Below the pieces are notes generated by a model, which saw only the letters and a list, made by a program, of their open reading frames with translations, searched no databases and had not been told where the DNA came from. A stretch of 64,000 bases of DNA, from positions 1-64,000 of the forward strand of contig NZ_LIXZ01000010.1 in assembly GCF_001305855.1 (NCBI RefSeq), read 5' to 3'. The stretch is from Rossellomorea vietnamensis (GTDB taxonomy: Bacteria; Bacillota; Bacilli; Bacillales; Bacillaceae_B). This document shows, in pieces, positions 25,115-36,230 of this stretch; position 1 is the stretch's first letter; every line of letters starts with the position of its first letter. The translations under genes were made by a program, and so were the position numbers.

Positions 25115-25417
25115 ATGGGTCAAAAAGCAATCGATACATTCCGTGCTTGTATTCCATTATTTCAAGCGCTGAGTGATCCTTATCGTCAGGACATAATTTT
25201 ACTTCTTGCCGAACAAGAACCTCTTACGGTCAATCAGATAACTGAAAACCTCACACTATCCCGACCTGCTGTTTCCCATCACTTGAAGATCCTGAGAGAT
25301 CAGCAGCTAGTATCACTGGAGCAAAAAGGAACACAGCGTTTTTATTCCCTTGAGCTGGACAACGCAACGGTCCTCCTCAAAGAATTGGTTGAAACCGTGG
25401 AAAAACAATGCGAGTAA
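25115..25417 (+). CDS. ArsR-family winged-helix regulator
   Basis: A 100-aa winged-helix protein: IPLFQALSDPYRQDIILLL, TVNQITENLTLSRPAVSHHLKILRDQQLVSL and the wing KGTQRFYSLEL. The DNA-recognition helix is clear. No Cys metal motif (ELCVCDL type) is present, and the only two Cys lie near the ends, so it may not be a metal sensor. It follows the SDR gene and likely represses its own operon through the tandem TTAAAC-TTTAA operator. Confidence 0.85.
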   Translation: MGQKAIDTFRACIPLFQALSDPYRQDIILLLAEQEPLTVNQITENLTLSRPAVSHHLKILRDQQLVSLEQKGTQRFYSLELDNATVLLKELVETVEKQCE

Positions 25418-25530
25418 TGTTCCGGAAAAGAAGGATACTAACGGATATTGTCGAATGTAAGAAATAGCTTCACGGTGACCGGATGGGGAACATACCCTAT
25501 TCGGTACTTACCAGGAAAGGTGGTGGAATG

Positions 25531-25887
25531 ATGTCATTGACTTTTTATTCTTATCCAAAATGCGGTACATGCAAGAAAGCAAAAAAGTGGTTGGAGGACC
25601 AGGGTCTCTCCATAGATGAAATACATATTGTAGAAAATCCCCCGTCAAAAATGGAGCTTAAAAGCCTGTATGAAAAAAGTGGATACCCTCTTAAGAAATT
25701 TTTCAATACAAGTGGCAAAAAGTATCGCGAACTGGGCTTGAAAGATAAAGTGAACTTAGCATCTGATGATGAATTATTAGAAATCCTTTCCTCAGACGGA
25801 ATGCTGATCAAACGTCCGATCACAACGGATGGAAGCAAGGTGACCGTAGGTTTTAAAGAAGAGACGTTCGAGGAAACATGGAAGTAA
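25531..25887 (+). CDS. yusI: ArsC/Spx-family protein YusI
   Basis: Of two adjacent ATGs, 25531 is preferred (seven bases from AGGTGG), giving 118 aa, the length of B. subtilis YusI. The N-terminus TFYSYPKCGTCKKAKKWL has the C-x2-C of the arsenate reductase-like/Spx thioredoxin fold, and MLIKRPITTDGSKVTVGF carries the conserved R-P segment. Proteins of this group act on thiols or bind RNA polymerase; YusI's own function is not established. Confidence 0.87.
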   Translation: MSLTFYSYPKCGTCKKAKKWLEDQGLSIDEIHIVENPPSKMELKSLYEKSGYPLKKFFNTSGKKYRELGLKDKVNLASDDELLEILSSDGMLIKRPITTDGSKVTVGFKEETFEETWK

Positions 25888-26015
25888 ATATGGGTTCGTG
25901 AATTCCAGATTGTGGACGATGAAAAAGTTTCATTATTCACACTTAGTTTTCTTGCTTTTTCGATGAAAAGTGTGTCAATATTAGGTTGTATAACTAGCAT
26001 TTGGAGGGATAGAGA

Positions 26016-26399
26016 ATGAGTACACCGAAAGAACTTCGTTATTCAGAAGAACACGAGTGGGTCAAAGTTGAAGGGGAAAATGTACGCGTAGGAATCACAT
26101 CATTTGCACAATCTGAGCTGGGTGATATCGTATTCGTCGAGTTACCTGAAGTTGGAGATGAAATCAAAGCGGACGAGCCTTTCGGCAGTGTTGAATCGGT
26201 AAAGACCGTTTCTGAGCTGTACGCACCTGTTTCTGGTAAGGTTGTAGAAGTGAATGAAGAGCTGTCCGACAGCCCTGAGTTCGTGAACGAATCACCTTAT
26301 GAGAAAGCATGGATGGTCGTTGTGGAACCAACAGACACTGGAGAAGTAGACAAGCTGATGACAGCTGAACAGTACGATAAAATGATTAATGAAGGATAA
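26016..26399 (+). CDS. gcvH: Glycine cleavage system H protein
   Basis: A 127-aa lipoyl-carrier protein. The lipoylated Lys is near residue 63 in [15 protein letters not shown], and [16 protein letters not shown] opens the hammerhead domain. It shuttles the methylamine group of glycine in the cleavage complex; in Bacillus GcvH also is the entry point for lipoate relay to other complexes. The lipA gene near 48.7 kb makes this cofactor. The gcvT-gcvPA-gcvPB genes are not in the window, as expected from B. subtilis, and no glycine riboswitch is seen upstream. Confidence 0.96.
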   Translation: MSTPKELRYSEEHEWVKVEGENVRVGITSFAQSELGDIVFVELPEVGDEIKADEPFGSVESVKTVSELYAPVSGKVVEVNEELSDSPEFVNESPYEKAWMVVVEPTDTGEVDKLMTAEQYDKMINEG

Positions 26400-26410
26400 T
26401 TTCCAACCTG

Positions 26411-26435
26411 ACACCTTGAGGATTTCTCAAGGTGT
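26411..26435 (+). terminator. Terminator after gcvH
   Basis: ACACCTTGAG / CTCAAGGTGT, a 10-bp perfect stem with a 5-base loop and T-rich tail. Confidence 0.9.
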
Positions 26436-26492
26436 TTTGTTATTCTTTTTGGGCATCATATGAGTATTCGTAAAAAGAAAGGATGAATAACT

Positions 26493-26729
26493 ATGGTGCT
26501 TGAACCAAAGAAATTAGACGTTACAAGCAGGGTGACAGGCAGGCTTAAAAATGGTGAAGTCGAATTATTCCTCGATGGTCAGTCAATCGGGAGAACTTCC
26601 CTGCCCCTTGATGGACTGACAATGGAACCGAACTTCGAAGCAAAAGAAAATAAAATTTATCAAAACTATACTTCCACTGAAGGCCATGATGCAAGGTATA
26701 CGGATTGTGACGAAGGTGGATGGTGTTAA
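26493..26729 (+). CDS. yusG: YusG family protein (DUF2553)
   Basis: A 78-aa protein of the YusG/DUF2553 type, identified by VTGRLKNGEVELFLDG and the acidic Cys-containing end YTDCDEGGWC. Its two C-terminal Cys could bind a metal or be oxidised; function is unknown. It follows gcvH and precedes yusF as in B. subtilis, with its own AAAGGATG ribosome site and terminator. Confidence 0.82.
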   Translation: MVLEPKKLDVTSRVTGRLKNGEVELFLDGQSIGRTSLPLDGLTMEPNFEAKENKIYQNYTSTEGHDARYTDCDEGGWC

Positions 26730-26740
26730 AGGTGACCCGC

Positions 26741-26770
26741 GGTGCCAGATTCGTTTATGGATCTGGCACC
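26741..26770 (+). terminator. Terminator after yusG
   Basis: GGTGCCAGAT / ATCTGGCACC, a 10-bp perfect stem with a 10-base loop. The T run after it is weak (ATTTCT). Confidence 0.7.
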
Positions 26771-26905
26771 ATTTCTATAAGCCGTTAGGCAAACCACTTG
26801 CACTATTTTCCTAAACAAGCGAAAATATGAGTAGAAAGTGGACATCATCTCTTATTATCTGAATATACTATCCTAATCTTATTTCTGAAAGATAAGGTGA
26901 TGATC

Positions 26906-27265
26906 ATGATGGAACTTGATGAAAAGGTAATCATTGTCGAAGGTACAACCGACAAGCGGAAAGTAAGAGGAATAATTAAAGAACCGATTGAAATTATTTG
27001 CACGAATGGAACGATCAGTATCACAAAAATGGACGAACTCATCGATGAGCTGTTTGAAAGGGATGTGTACATCCTTGTCGATGCGGATGATGCGGGGGAG
27101 AAATTACGTAAACAGTTTAAGCGTGAATTCCCCGAAGCGGAACACCTTTATATCGACCGGATGTATAAGGAAGTGGCCGCAGCCCCCGAATATCATCTCG
27201 CCTCCGTTCTCATTGGTGCAAATATCGATGTGCATAAAGAATATCTAGGAAAAAGGATGATTTAG
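26906..27265 (+). CDS. yusF: TOPRIM-domain protein YusF
   Basis: Several starts are possible in GTGATGATCATGATG; ATG 26906 has the best spacing from AAGGTGA and gives 119 aa. The protein is a single TOPRIM domain with the catalytic Glu in IIVEGTTDKRKVRG and the D-x-D in LVDADDAGEKLRK. Small TOPRIM proteins of this type resemble the M5 ribonuclease and primase catalytic cores. B. subtilis YusF has no confirmed function. It is followed 2 bases later by yusE. Confidence 0.87.
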   Translation: MMELDEKVIIVEGTTDKRKVRGIIKEPIEIICTNGTISITKMDELIDELFERDVYILVDADDAGEKLRKQFKREFPEAEHLYIDRMYKEVAAAPEYHLASVLIGANIDVHKEYLGKRMI

Positions 27266-27267
27266 TT

Positions 27268-27585
27268 TTGTTGGAGGTAAGCCAGACAGAAGAATTAAAC
27301 GAATCGATCGAACACCATGCGTTTGAAGCCGTTTATCTATATACACCGATGTGCGGTACATGTCAGGTCGCGGGTAAAATGATGGAAGTGGTCGAGAAAC
27401 TCCCCCAGTCATTTCATTTTGTGAAGGCTAACCTGAACTATCTGCCCCAATTCGCAGAAGAACAGTCCATTGAAAGCGTCCCCTGCCTTCTTTTATTTAA
27501 AGATGGAGTGGAAATGGAGAGAATCTATGCCTTTCAATCCGTGCCATACCTATACGAAACCATCAACAAAATTCAGAACAATTAG
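27268..27585 (+). CDS. yusE: Thioredoxin-like protein YusE
   Basis: A 105-aa thioredoxin fold starting at TTG 27268, eight bases after AAAGGATGA. The active site is MCGTC (C-G-T-C) in LYTPMCGTCQVAG, not the classic W-C-G-P-C; a cis-Pro segment SVPCLLLFKDG is present, with an extra Cys before the loop. It follows yusF closely, so the pair is co-expressed. The redox partner is unknown. Confidence 0.85.
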   Translation: MLEVSQTEELNESIEHHAFEAVYLYTPMCGTCQVAGKMMEVVEKLPQSFHFVKANLNYLPQFAEEQSIESVPCLLLFKDGVEMERIYAFQSVPYLYETINKIQNN

Positions 27586-27595
27586 TGGGGATAAG

Positions 27596-27617
27596 AGACC
27601 TTTTTTAGATAAGGTCT
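27596..27617 (+). terminator. Weak terminator after yusE
   Basis: AGACCTT / AAGGTCT, a 7-bp stem with an 8-base loop and a T-rich tail. Confidence 0.6.
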
Positions 27618-27639
27618 TTTTATTTTGTCCGGGAAAATT

Positions 27640-27685
27640 GAGCCCCGAGGAAAGCGAGCATCTGGAGCGAGGGAAATCAACCAGC
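27640..27685. repeat. Possible remnant of a Bacillus intergenic repeat
   Basis: The segment GAGGAAAGCGAGCATCTGGA followed by GCGAGGGAAATCAACC resembles the tail of a G+C-richer intergenic element common in Bacillus genomes. No partner copy exists in this window. The surrounding 27618-27903 has no convincing gene. Confidence 0.35.
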
Positions 27686-27903
27686 ACGGTGCTGATATAA
27701 ACAGTCAATTTTCTTTCTACAAACGAGGACATATTTCTCGGGAAATGTTTCGAATCTCATCATTTTTTGACTGGTCATCACCCAATTTCTTACTGTTCGA
27801 CAAATTAGATAAACTCATTCAAAACATGTCGAGAATGTCTTAAAGGAAAATATACCTAAAAGTGGAATTGATACAATATAGAAGTTTCACTGGGAGGGTA
27901 TTC

Positions 27904-28254
27904 ATGCGAATATATTTAGAGGAATTAGTAGATCAGTGTCATTCAAGGTATCACTTACGACTCTTGTTTCCAGACAGCGCATTTATTCTTCAGTTTCATT
28001 GTGAAAAGGCCGTCTACGGGATTTCTATTTCAAGCGGAGGTTGTGCTGTCATGACCGACCATAGCGGGGAATCACACTTTGTCATCGAGGGAAAAGAGAA
28101 CGACATGCTATCCCTTCTTTCAGGAGAAGAGCGGTTGTCCCAACTGATCGAGAACAATATCCTGAAAGTCAGAGGAGGATACCGCCAGCTGTTATTTGTA
28201 GAGTCCGTCCTTTGGCTGACAAGGTCCAGGGGCAAGGAACCGGTTCAAGTATAA
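27904..28254 (+). CDS. yusD: YusD, SCP2-like protein
   Basis: ATG 27904 follows GGGAGGG, giving 116 aa. The pattern of strands (FILQFHCEKAVYGISISSGG) and helices with DMLSLLSGEERLSQLI fits the SCP2 sterol-carrier-like fold assigned to YusD. It lies between yusE and the metNPQ operon as in B. subtilis. No ligand is known. Confidence 0.7.
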   Translation: MRIYLEELVDQCHSRYHLRLLFPDSAFILQFHCEKAVYGISISSGGCAVMTDHSGESHFVIEGKENDMLSLLSGEERLSQLIENNILKVRGGYRQLLFVESVLWLTRSRGKEPVQV

Positions 28255-28365
28255 AAAACGTGAGAAAAAAGAATTGACACATTTCTATTTTCGATGATAG
28301 AATCTCTCTTGTAGCAAATTTTCAGAGTCTTTAACAATTCGAAAAATTAAATAAATGATACTTTA

Positions 28366-28471
28366 CTCTTATTTAGAGAGGTGGAGGGACGTGCCCTATG
28401 AAGCCCGGCAACCGTCAATGAAAATTGAAATGGTGCCAATTCACTCAAAGCTATGCTTTGAAAGATGAGAG
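28366..28471 (+). promoter_or_regulatory. SAM-I riboswitch (S box)
   Basis: The classic S-box string is present: AGAGAGGTGGAGGGAC, then GCCCTATGAAGCCCGGCAACC and GGTGCCAATTC, closed by a P1 helix pairing CTCTTAT (28366-28372) with ATGAGAG (28465-28471). S-adenosylmethionine binding should favour the terminator that follows and shut off metNPQ. Confidence 0.95.
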
Positions 28472-28494
28472 AAAGGATAGTCCTATATATGATT

Positions 28495-28523
28495 ATGCCT
28501 TTCTGCTTATCGCAGGAAGGCAT
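28495..28523 (+). terminator. Riboswitch-controlled terminator before metN
   Basis: ATGCCTTTCTGC / GCAGGAAGGCAT, a 12-bp stem with mismatch, then TTTTTT. It sits directly after the S box. Confidence 0.92.
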
Positions 28524-28618
28524 TTTTTATTGTGTAACGTAAAGGCTTTGGGAATGGCAAGCGCAACGATAATTCTAATTATAAATGTCGTTTTACTCGG
28601 AAAGAAGGTGGAGACAGC

Positions 28619-29641
28619 ATGATTACCATTTCAGATGTGAAAAAAATCTATCAATCGAAATCAGGGCCGATTTCGGCCGTTGATGGCGTCAACATCGACA
28701 TTGCCCAGGGAGAAATTTTTGGAGTGATTGGCTATAGTGGGGCAGGGAAGAGTACGTTGATCCGGATGCTCAATGGACTTGAGGTTCCCACAAATGGAAT
28801 CGTGAACGTGAATGGACAGATCGTTTCCCAAGTGAAAGGGAAAAATCTTCGGCAGGCGAGACAGTCAATCGGGATGATCTTTCAGCATTTTAATCTCCTG
28901 TGGTCACGCACGGTACTTGAGAATATTCAGTTCCCATTAGAAATCGCCGGCGTTTCCAAGAAGGAGAGAATGAGAAGAGCCAATGAATTATTGGAACTGG
29001 TCGGATTGGGTGGAAGAGGTGACGCCTATCCGTCCCAGTTGAGCGGTGGACAGAAGCAGAGGGTCGGGATTGCGAGGTCCCTTGCAAATAATCCCAACGT
29101 CCTTCTCTGTGATGAAGCCACCTCTGCTTTAGATCCGCAAACAACCGATTCCATCCTTGATTTATTGGTGGATATTAATAAACGTTTAGGTCTGACCATC
29201 GTCCTGATCACCCATGAAATGCATGTGATCAAAAAAATATGCCATCGTGTGGCGGTCATGGAACAAGGGAAGGTGGTAGAGCTTGGGGATGTTCTTGAGG
29301 TGTTCAGAAATCCTAAAGAGCAGGTGACGAAGCGATTTGTGAGAGAAGTATCTCAAGTGGAAGAAACAGGGGAAGCGTTGGATCACCTCTTAGCTCAGTA
29401 TCAGGACGGAAAGGTACTGAAATTCACCTTCGTTGGTGAATCGACTGAGCAACCGCTCATTACCAGTTTGATCCGAAGATTCGACCTGGATGTCAATATC
29501 CTTCAAGGACAGATTTCCCAAACGCAAAAAGGGGCTTATGGTACGCTATTCGTCCATCTTGATGGAAATGAAGAGACGATTCAGGCAGCCGTTGCCTTCA
29601 CTGAAGAACAGATGGTCAAAGTGGAGGTGATCAGAGGATGA
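28619..29641 (+). CDS. metN: Methionine ABC transporter ATPase MetN
   Basis: A 340-aa ATPase: Walker A IGYSGAGKSTLIR, signature LSGGQKQRVGIARSLANNP and Walker B VLLCDEATSALDP, then a C-terminal regulatory NIL domain from about residue 265 (FTFVGESTEQPLITSLIRR) that binds methionine and inhibits transport. It overlaps metP by 4 bases. The SAM riboswitch upstream confirms the methionine assignment. Confidence 0.96.
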   Translation: MITISDVKKIYQSKSGPISAVDGVNIDIAQGEIFGVIGYSGAGKSTLIRMLNGLEVPTNGIVNVNGQIVSQVKGKNLRQARQSIGMIFQHFNLLWSRTVLENIQFPLEIAGVSKKERMRRANELLELVGLGGRGDAYPSQLSGGQKQRVGIARSLANNPNVLLCDEATSALDPQTTDSILDLLVDINKRLGLTIVLITHEMHVIKKICHRVAVMEQGKVVELGDVLEVFRNPKEQVTKRFVREVSQVEETGEALDHLLAQYQDGKVLKFTFVGESTEQPLITSLIRRFDLDVNILQGQISQTQKGAYGTLFVHLDGNEETIQAAVAFTEEQMVKVEVIRG

Positions 29642-30306
29642 TAGAAAATTTATTTCCGAATGTGGACTGGGAGAAGATGTGGGAAGCGACCATCGAAACC
29701 CTTTATATGACGGGGATGTCAGTCTTGATCACCTTCATAGTTGGAATGATTCTTGGGATCCTGTTATTTCTTACATCCAAGGAAAATTTATGGGAAAACA
29801 AACTCACTTATACGGTGACCAGTGCAGTGGTCAATGTGTTTCGCTCAATTCCATTCATTATCCTGATTGTATTATTGATCCCATTTACAAAATTCTTATT
29901 GGATACCATACGCGGAGCCAACGCGGCACTCCCTGCACTTATCATCGGAGCCGCACCGTTTTACGCCCGCATGGTTGAAATTGCATTAAGGGAAGTGAAC
30001 AAAGGCGTCATCGAAGCAGCGAAAGCAATGGGGGCGAAGACAAGCACAATTATATGGAAAGTGCTCATCCCTGAATCTCTTCCGGCTTTGATCTCAGGTA
30101 TCACGGTAACGGCCATCGCCCTTGTGGGATACACGGCAATGGCGGGTGTCATCGGTGCCGGGGGATTGGGGAACCTCGCTTACTTGGATGGTTTTCAACG
30201 GAGCAGGGAAGATGTAACCCTGGCTGCGACCATCATGATTTTACTCATTGTATTTGCGATTCAACTACTGGGAGACTACTTCACAAATAAATTAGACAAA
30301 CGATAA
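29638..30306 (+). CDS. metP: Methionine ABC transporter permease MetP
   Basis: A 222-aa permease with five membrane segments and the ATPase-docking EAA loop EAAKAMGAKTSTIIWKVLIPE. It dimerises to form the methionine channel with MetN, overlaps metN by 4 bases, and is followed 15 bases later by metQ. Confidence 0.95.
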   Translation: MIENLFPNVDWEKMWEATIETLYMTGMSVLITFIVGMILGILLFLTSKENLWENKLTYTVTSAVVNVFRSIPFIILIVLLIPFTKFLLDTIRGANAALPALIIGAAPFYARMVEIALREVNKGVIEAAKAMGAKTSTIIWKVLIPESLPALISGITVTAIALVGYTAMAGVIGAGGLGNLAYLDGFQRSREDVTLAATIMILLIVFAIQLLGDYFTNKLDKR

Positions 30307-30321
30307 GAGGAGAGAAAACAG

Positions 30322-31146
30322 ATGAAAAAATGGTTAGCAGGAATGGTAGCAGCAACAAGTATCTTTGGATTGGCAGCATGCGGGAGTGATTCCGGCTCTG
30401 GAAGCGGCGACGAGAAGGAATTAGTGGTAGGAGCTTCAAATGTTCCCCATGCAGAAATCCTTGAAAAAGTGAAACCGATTTTGGAAGATAAGGGAATCGA
30501 CCTTCAAATTGAAACGTATCAGGACTATATCCTTCCGAATAAAGACTTGGATAATGGTGATTTGGATGCGAACTATTTCCAAACCGTACCTTACATGGAC
30601 TTACAGATGAAAGAGAATGAATATGATTTCGTCAATGCAGGCGGAATCCATATTGAACCGATCGGTGTGTATTCTAAAAAGTATAAATCTCTTGAGGACC
30701 TTCCTGAAGGTGCCACGATCCTGATGAGTAATTCCGTATCCGATCATGGCCGCATCCTTACATTATTAGAGAAAAAGGGTCTGATTACGTTAAAGGACGG
30801 TGTGGAAAATACACAGGCACAGCTGGAAGATATTAAAGAAAATCCTAAAAAACTGAAATTCGATTATGAGTACGAAGCGGCCCTTCTACCGCAAATGTAT
30901 GAAAACGAAGAAGGAGATGCCGTTGTCATCAACTCCAACTATGCCATAGATGCCGGTTTGAAACCCCTTGAGGACTCCATCGCCATCGAAGACAGCAACT
31001 CCCCGTATGTGAACGTAATTGCTGTAAATAAAGGTGACGAAAACAAAGAAGAAGTAAAAGAACTGGTCAAAGCCCTGCGCTCAAAAAAAATCCAGGACTT
31101 CATCAATGAAGAATGGGATGGAGCCGTTGTACCTGTAACTGAATAA
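30322..31146 (+). CDS. metQ: Methionine-binding lipoprotein MetQ
   Basis: A 274-aa NlpA-family lipoprotein with a signal peptide ending in the lipobox LAAC (Cys near residue 20) and a Ser/Gly linker. The mature part has GASNVPHAEILEKVKPIL and NGDLDANYFQTVPYMD, typical of D/L-methionine binding proteins. It delivers methionine to MetNP at the outer face of the membrane and ends the operon. Confidence 0.95.
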   Translation: MKKWLAGMVAATSIFGLAACGSDSGSGSGDEKELVVGASNVPHAEILEKVKPILEDKGIDLQIETYQDYILPNKDLDNGDLDANYFQTVPYMDLQMKENEYDFVNAGGIHIEPIGVYSKKYKSLEDLPEGATILMSNSVSDHGRILTLLEKKGLITLKDGVENTQAQLEDIKENPKKLKFDYEYEAALLPQMYENEEGDAVVINSNYAIDAGLKPLEDSIAIEDSNSPYVNVIAVNKGDENKEEVKELVKALRSKKIQDFINEEWDGAVVPVTE

Positions 31147-31154
31147 CAATAGGA

Positions 31155-31180
31155 AAAGCCGGTGCTTATGCATCGGCTTT
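31155..31180 (+). terminator. Terminator of metNPQ
   Basis: AAAGCCGGTGC / GCATCGGCTTT stem with a 4-base loop and a T-rich tail. Confidence 0.9.
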
Positions 31181-31279
31181 CTTTCATCTAATCGTAATCG
31201 GTAACTTTTTAACATATTCATTTTCAATTTGGCTCATACTATTTCCGATGAATCTATTTTTGAAATGGAGTTGGATGAT

Positions 31280-31645
31280 ATGCAGATGGAACCAAGAAAT
31301 ACAACAGAAGCAGCCCTTCATGATTATAAAATGGGACTTGGAATCTTCACTGAGAAAATGCCAGAGCTTGCAGAGCAATATAATACATTTACAGAACACT
31401 GCTTCAGAGAAGGGGTCCTTTCCAAAAAAGAAAAACAGTTGATTGCACTTGGAATCAGCCTCTATTCCCAGGATGAATATTGTATCATCTACCATACAAA
31501 AGGATGCCTGGATCAAGGATGTTCTGAAGAAGAGGTCCTCGAAACCATCGGTGTCACAGCTGCATTCGGTGGAGGCGCGGTCATGAGTCAGGCTGTGACA
31601 CTAGTACAGCAGTCGATTCAGGATCTGAATCAATTAAAGCAGTGA
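31280..31645 (+). CDS. yurZ: Carboxymuconolactone decarboxylase (AhpD-like) family, YurZ
   Basis: I chose ATG 31280, 10 bases after TGGAG; upstream ATG 31265 overlaps that site. The 121-aa protein has the AhpD-like helical fold with KQLIALGISLYSQDEYCIIYHTKGC, one Cys and one His in the core instead of the C-x2-C of true AhpD, so alkylhydroperoxidase relay is uncertain. The gene sits between metNPQ and sufC, as yurZ does in B. subtilis. Confidence 0.8.
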   Translation: MQMEPRNTTEAALHDYKMGLGIFTEKMPELAEQYNTFTEHCFREGVLSKKEKQLIALGISLYSQDEYCIIYHTKGCLDQGCSEEEVLETIGVTAAFGGGAVMSQAVTLVQQSIQDLNQLKQ

Positions 31646-31652
31646 GTGTATC

Positions 31653-31672
31653 GAGAAGGAGAAATCCTTCTC
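31653..31672 (+). terminator. Terminator after yurZ
   Basis: GAGAAGGA / TCCTTCTC with a 4-base loop and TTTTT tail. The next 300 bases (31673-31971) hold nothing I can identify. Confidence 0.85.
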
Positions 31673-31971
31673 TTTTTAATGGGGAAGTTTAGGATATGCA
31701 TTCCTTCGAAGGTAATAAATATACACTCCAGCTAATAATATTCCATGTGTACACTATTATTTGGCAGTATAATGGCGGAATTGTGTGAAAACTTAAGGGT
31801 AGCCCCCGGGAATCAGGCTGACGGATGAATTTCAGAAAAAATGATGACATACCGGTTTTGTCTTGTGAACGAGGGGGTAGTATAGTTGTAAAGTAATTAA
31901 AAACCTGAAAGGAATGATTCATTATCGACTCTCTTGAGAGTATCTCGTACACAAGTGAAATGGAGAAAGCA

Positions 31972-32118
31972 ATGCATGGAGCCCATGGAATAGGTTATGA
32001 GGTGTACAAACGAAAGCATGAAGTCAGAATGCAAGTAGAGAAGAAAAGAGAGCAGGATTATAAAGAAAGCAGAAGAATGATTGCGGCCCTTGATCGCAGG
32101 GTGCACGCTAATATATAA
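31972..32118 (+). CDS. Unrecognised 48-aa basic protein
   Basis: A small frame at ATG 31972, seven bases after GGAGAAAG, ending at TAA 32116-32118, and followed 15 bases later by a terminator. The product starts MHGAHGIGYEVYKRKHEV and is very basic and predicted helical (EKKREQDYKESRRMIAALD). An ATG 12 bases upstream is a less likely start. The combination of ribosome site, compact frame and own terminator supports a real gene. No family was recognised. Confidence 0.55.
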   Translation: MHGAHGIGYEVYKRKHEVRMQVEKKREQDYKESRRMIAALDRRVHANI

Positions 32119-32133
32119 TAAGGAAGAAAAAAG

Positions 32134-32160
32134 AAACCAGTGTAGACGATGCACTGGTTT
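32134..32160 (+). terminator. Terminator after the 48-aa gene
   Basis: AAACCAGTG / CACTGGTTT, a 9-bp stem with a 9-base loop and a T run. The stretch 32161-32419 should carry the suf promoter, but no clear sigma A site could be fixed. Confidence 0.88.
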
Positions 32161-32419
32161 TTTGGTTTTTATCGATGATTAAAGTGGTGCGAAGCCGCTA
32201 TCCGTCCGCCTAAGCAAAACAGGACGTAGGTATCCTACATTTTTCCACATGTTTTGACCAACAATAGAAAAGGATTCTATCGTTCGGTTAACATGAACTG
32301 ACAACTTGAAAAAGTTGATAATAGCTTTTATTTGTTATAAGATTGTAATGAGAATAAATTGAGAATGATTAAAGAATTATATTCTTAAATTCATTATAAA
32401 GTCACGGAGGTAAATATAC

Positions 32420-33205
32420 ATGGCAGGTTCTACTTTAACAATTAAAGATCTTCATGTTGAGATTGAAGGAAAGGAAATCCTGAAAGGGGTTAACCTTGAA
32501 ATTAAAGGTGGAGAAATCCACGCAGTAATGGGACCGAATGGTACAGGTAAGTCAACATTATCTTCTGCTATCATGGGTCATCCAAAGTATGAAGTGACAA
32601 AAGGAAGCATCACGTTCGACGGGGAAGATGTACTTGAAATGGAAGTGGATGAGCGCGCCCGCGTAGGTCTATTCCTTGCAATGCAGTACCCAAGTGAAAT
32701 CAATGGAGTAACGAACGCAGACTTCTTACGTTCAGCAATCAACAGCCGTCGCGAAGAAGGAGAAGAAATTTCTCTTATGAAATTCATCCGCAAGATGGAT
32801 TCTGAAATGGAATACTTGGAAATGGATCCGGATATGGCTCAGCGTTACCTGAATGAAGGATTCTCAGGCGGAGAGAAAAAGCGTAATGAAATTCTTCAAT
32901 TAATGATGATCCAACCGAAGATCGCCATCCTTGATGAGATCGATTCAGGTCTTGATATTGATGCGCTTAAAGTTGTTTCCAAAGGGATCAACAAGATGCG
33001 TGGGGAAGATTTCGGCTGCTTGATCATCACTCACTATCAGCGCCTTCTTAACTACATCACTCCTGATCACGTTCACGTTATGATGCAGGGACGCATTGTG
33101 AAATCAGGCGGCGAAGAATTAGCACAGCGCCTTGAAGCAGAAGGATATGACTGGATTAAAGAAGAGCTGGGAATCAAAGACGAAACTGTCGGCCAAGAAG
33201 CGTAA
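32420..33205 (+). CDS. sufC: Fe-S cluster assembly ATPase SufC
   Basis: A 261-aa ABC-type ATPase without membrane partners. Walker A is GPNGTGKSTLSSAI, signature NEGFSGGEKKRNEILQ, and Walker B IAILDEIDSGLDIDALK, all typical of SufC. It works with SufB and SufD on the cytoplasmic scaffold that builds Fe-S clusters. It is the first gene of the sufCDSUB operon. A GGAGGT site precedes the ATG. Confidence 0.97.
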   Translation: MAGSTLTIKDLHVEIEGKEILKGVNLEIKGGEIHAVMGPNGTGKSTLSSAIMGHPKYEVTKGSITFDGEDVLEMEVDERARVGLFLAMQYPSEINGVTNADFLRSAINSRREEGEEISLMKFIRKMDSEMEYLEMDPDMAQRYLNEGFSGGEKKRNEILQLMMIQPKIAILDEIDSGLDIDALKVVSKGINKMRGEDFGCLIITHYQRLLNYITPDHVHVMMQGRIVKSGGEELAQRLEAEGYDWIKEELGIKDETVGQEA

Positions 33206-33222
33206 GTGTTAGGGGGATGAAA

Positions 33223-36192
<2,970 letters not shown>

Positions 36193-36230
36193 GCTCTTTT
36201 CCGACTCTATTTAAGAATGGAGGAATCAAC

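Noticed and set aside
25888-26015. Glycine riboswitch before gcvH
   Set aside because: The spacer is only 128 bases and lacks the tandem aptamer pattern or a terminator.
32161-32419. Fur box before the suf operon
   Set aside because: GAGAATGATTAAAG only loosely resembles half a site; too many mismatches in the 7-1-7 pattern.
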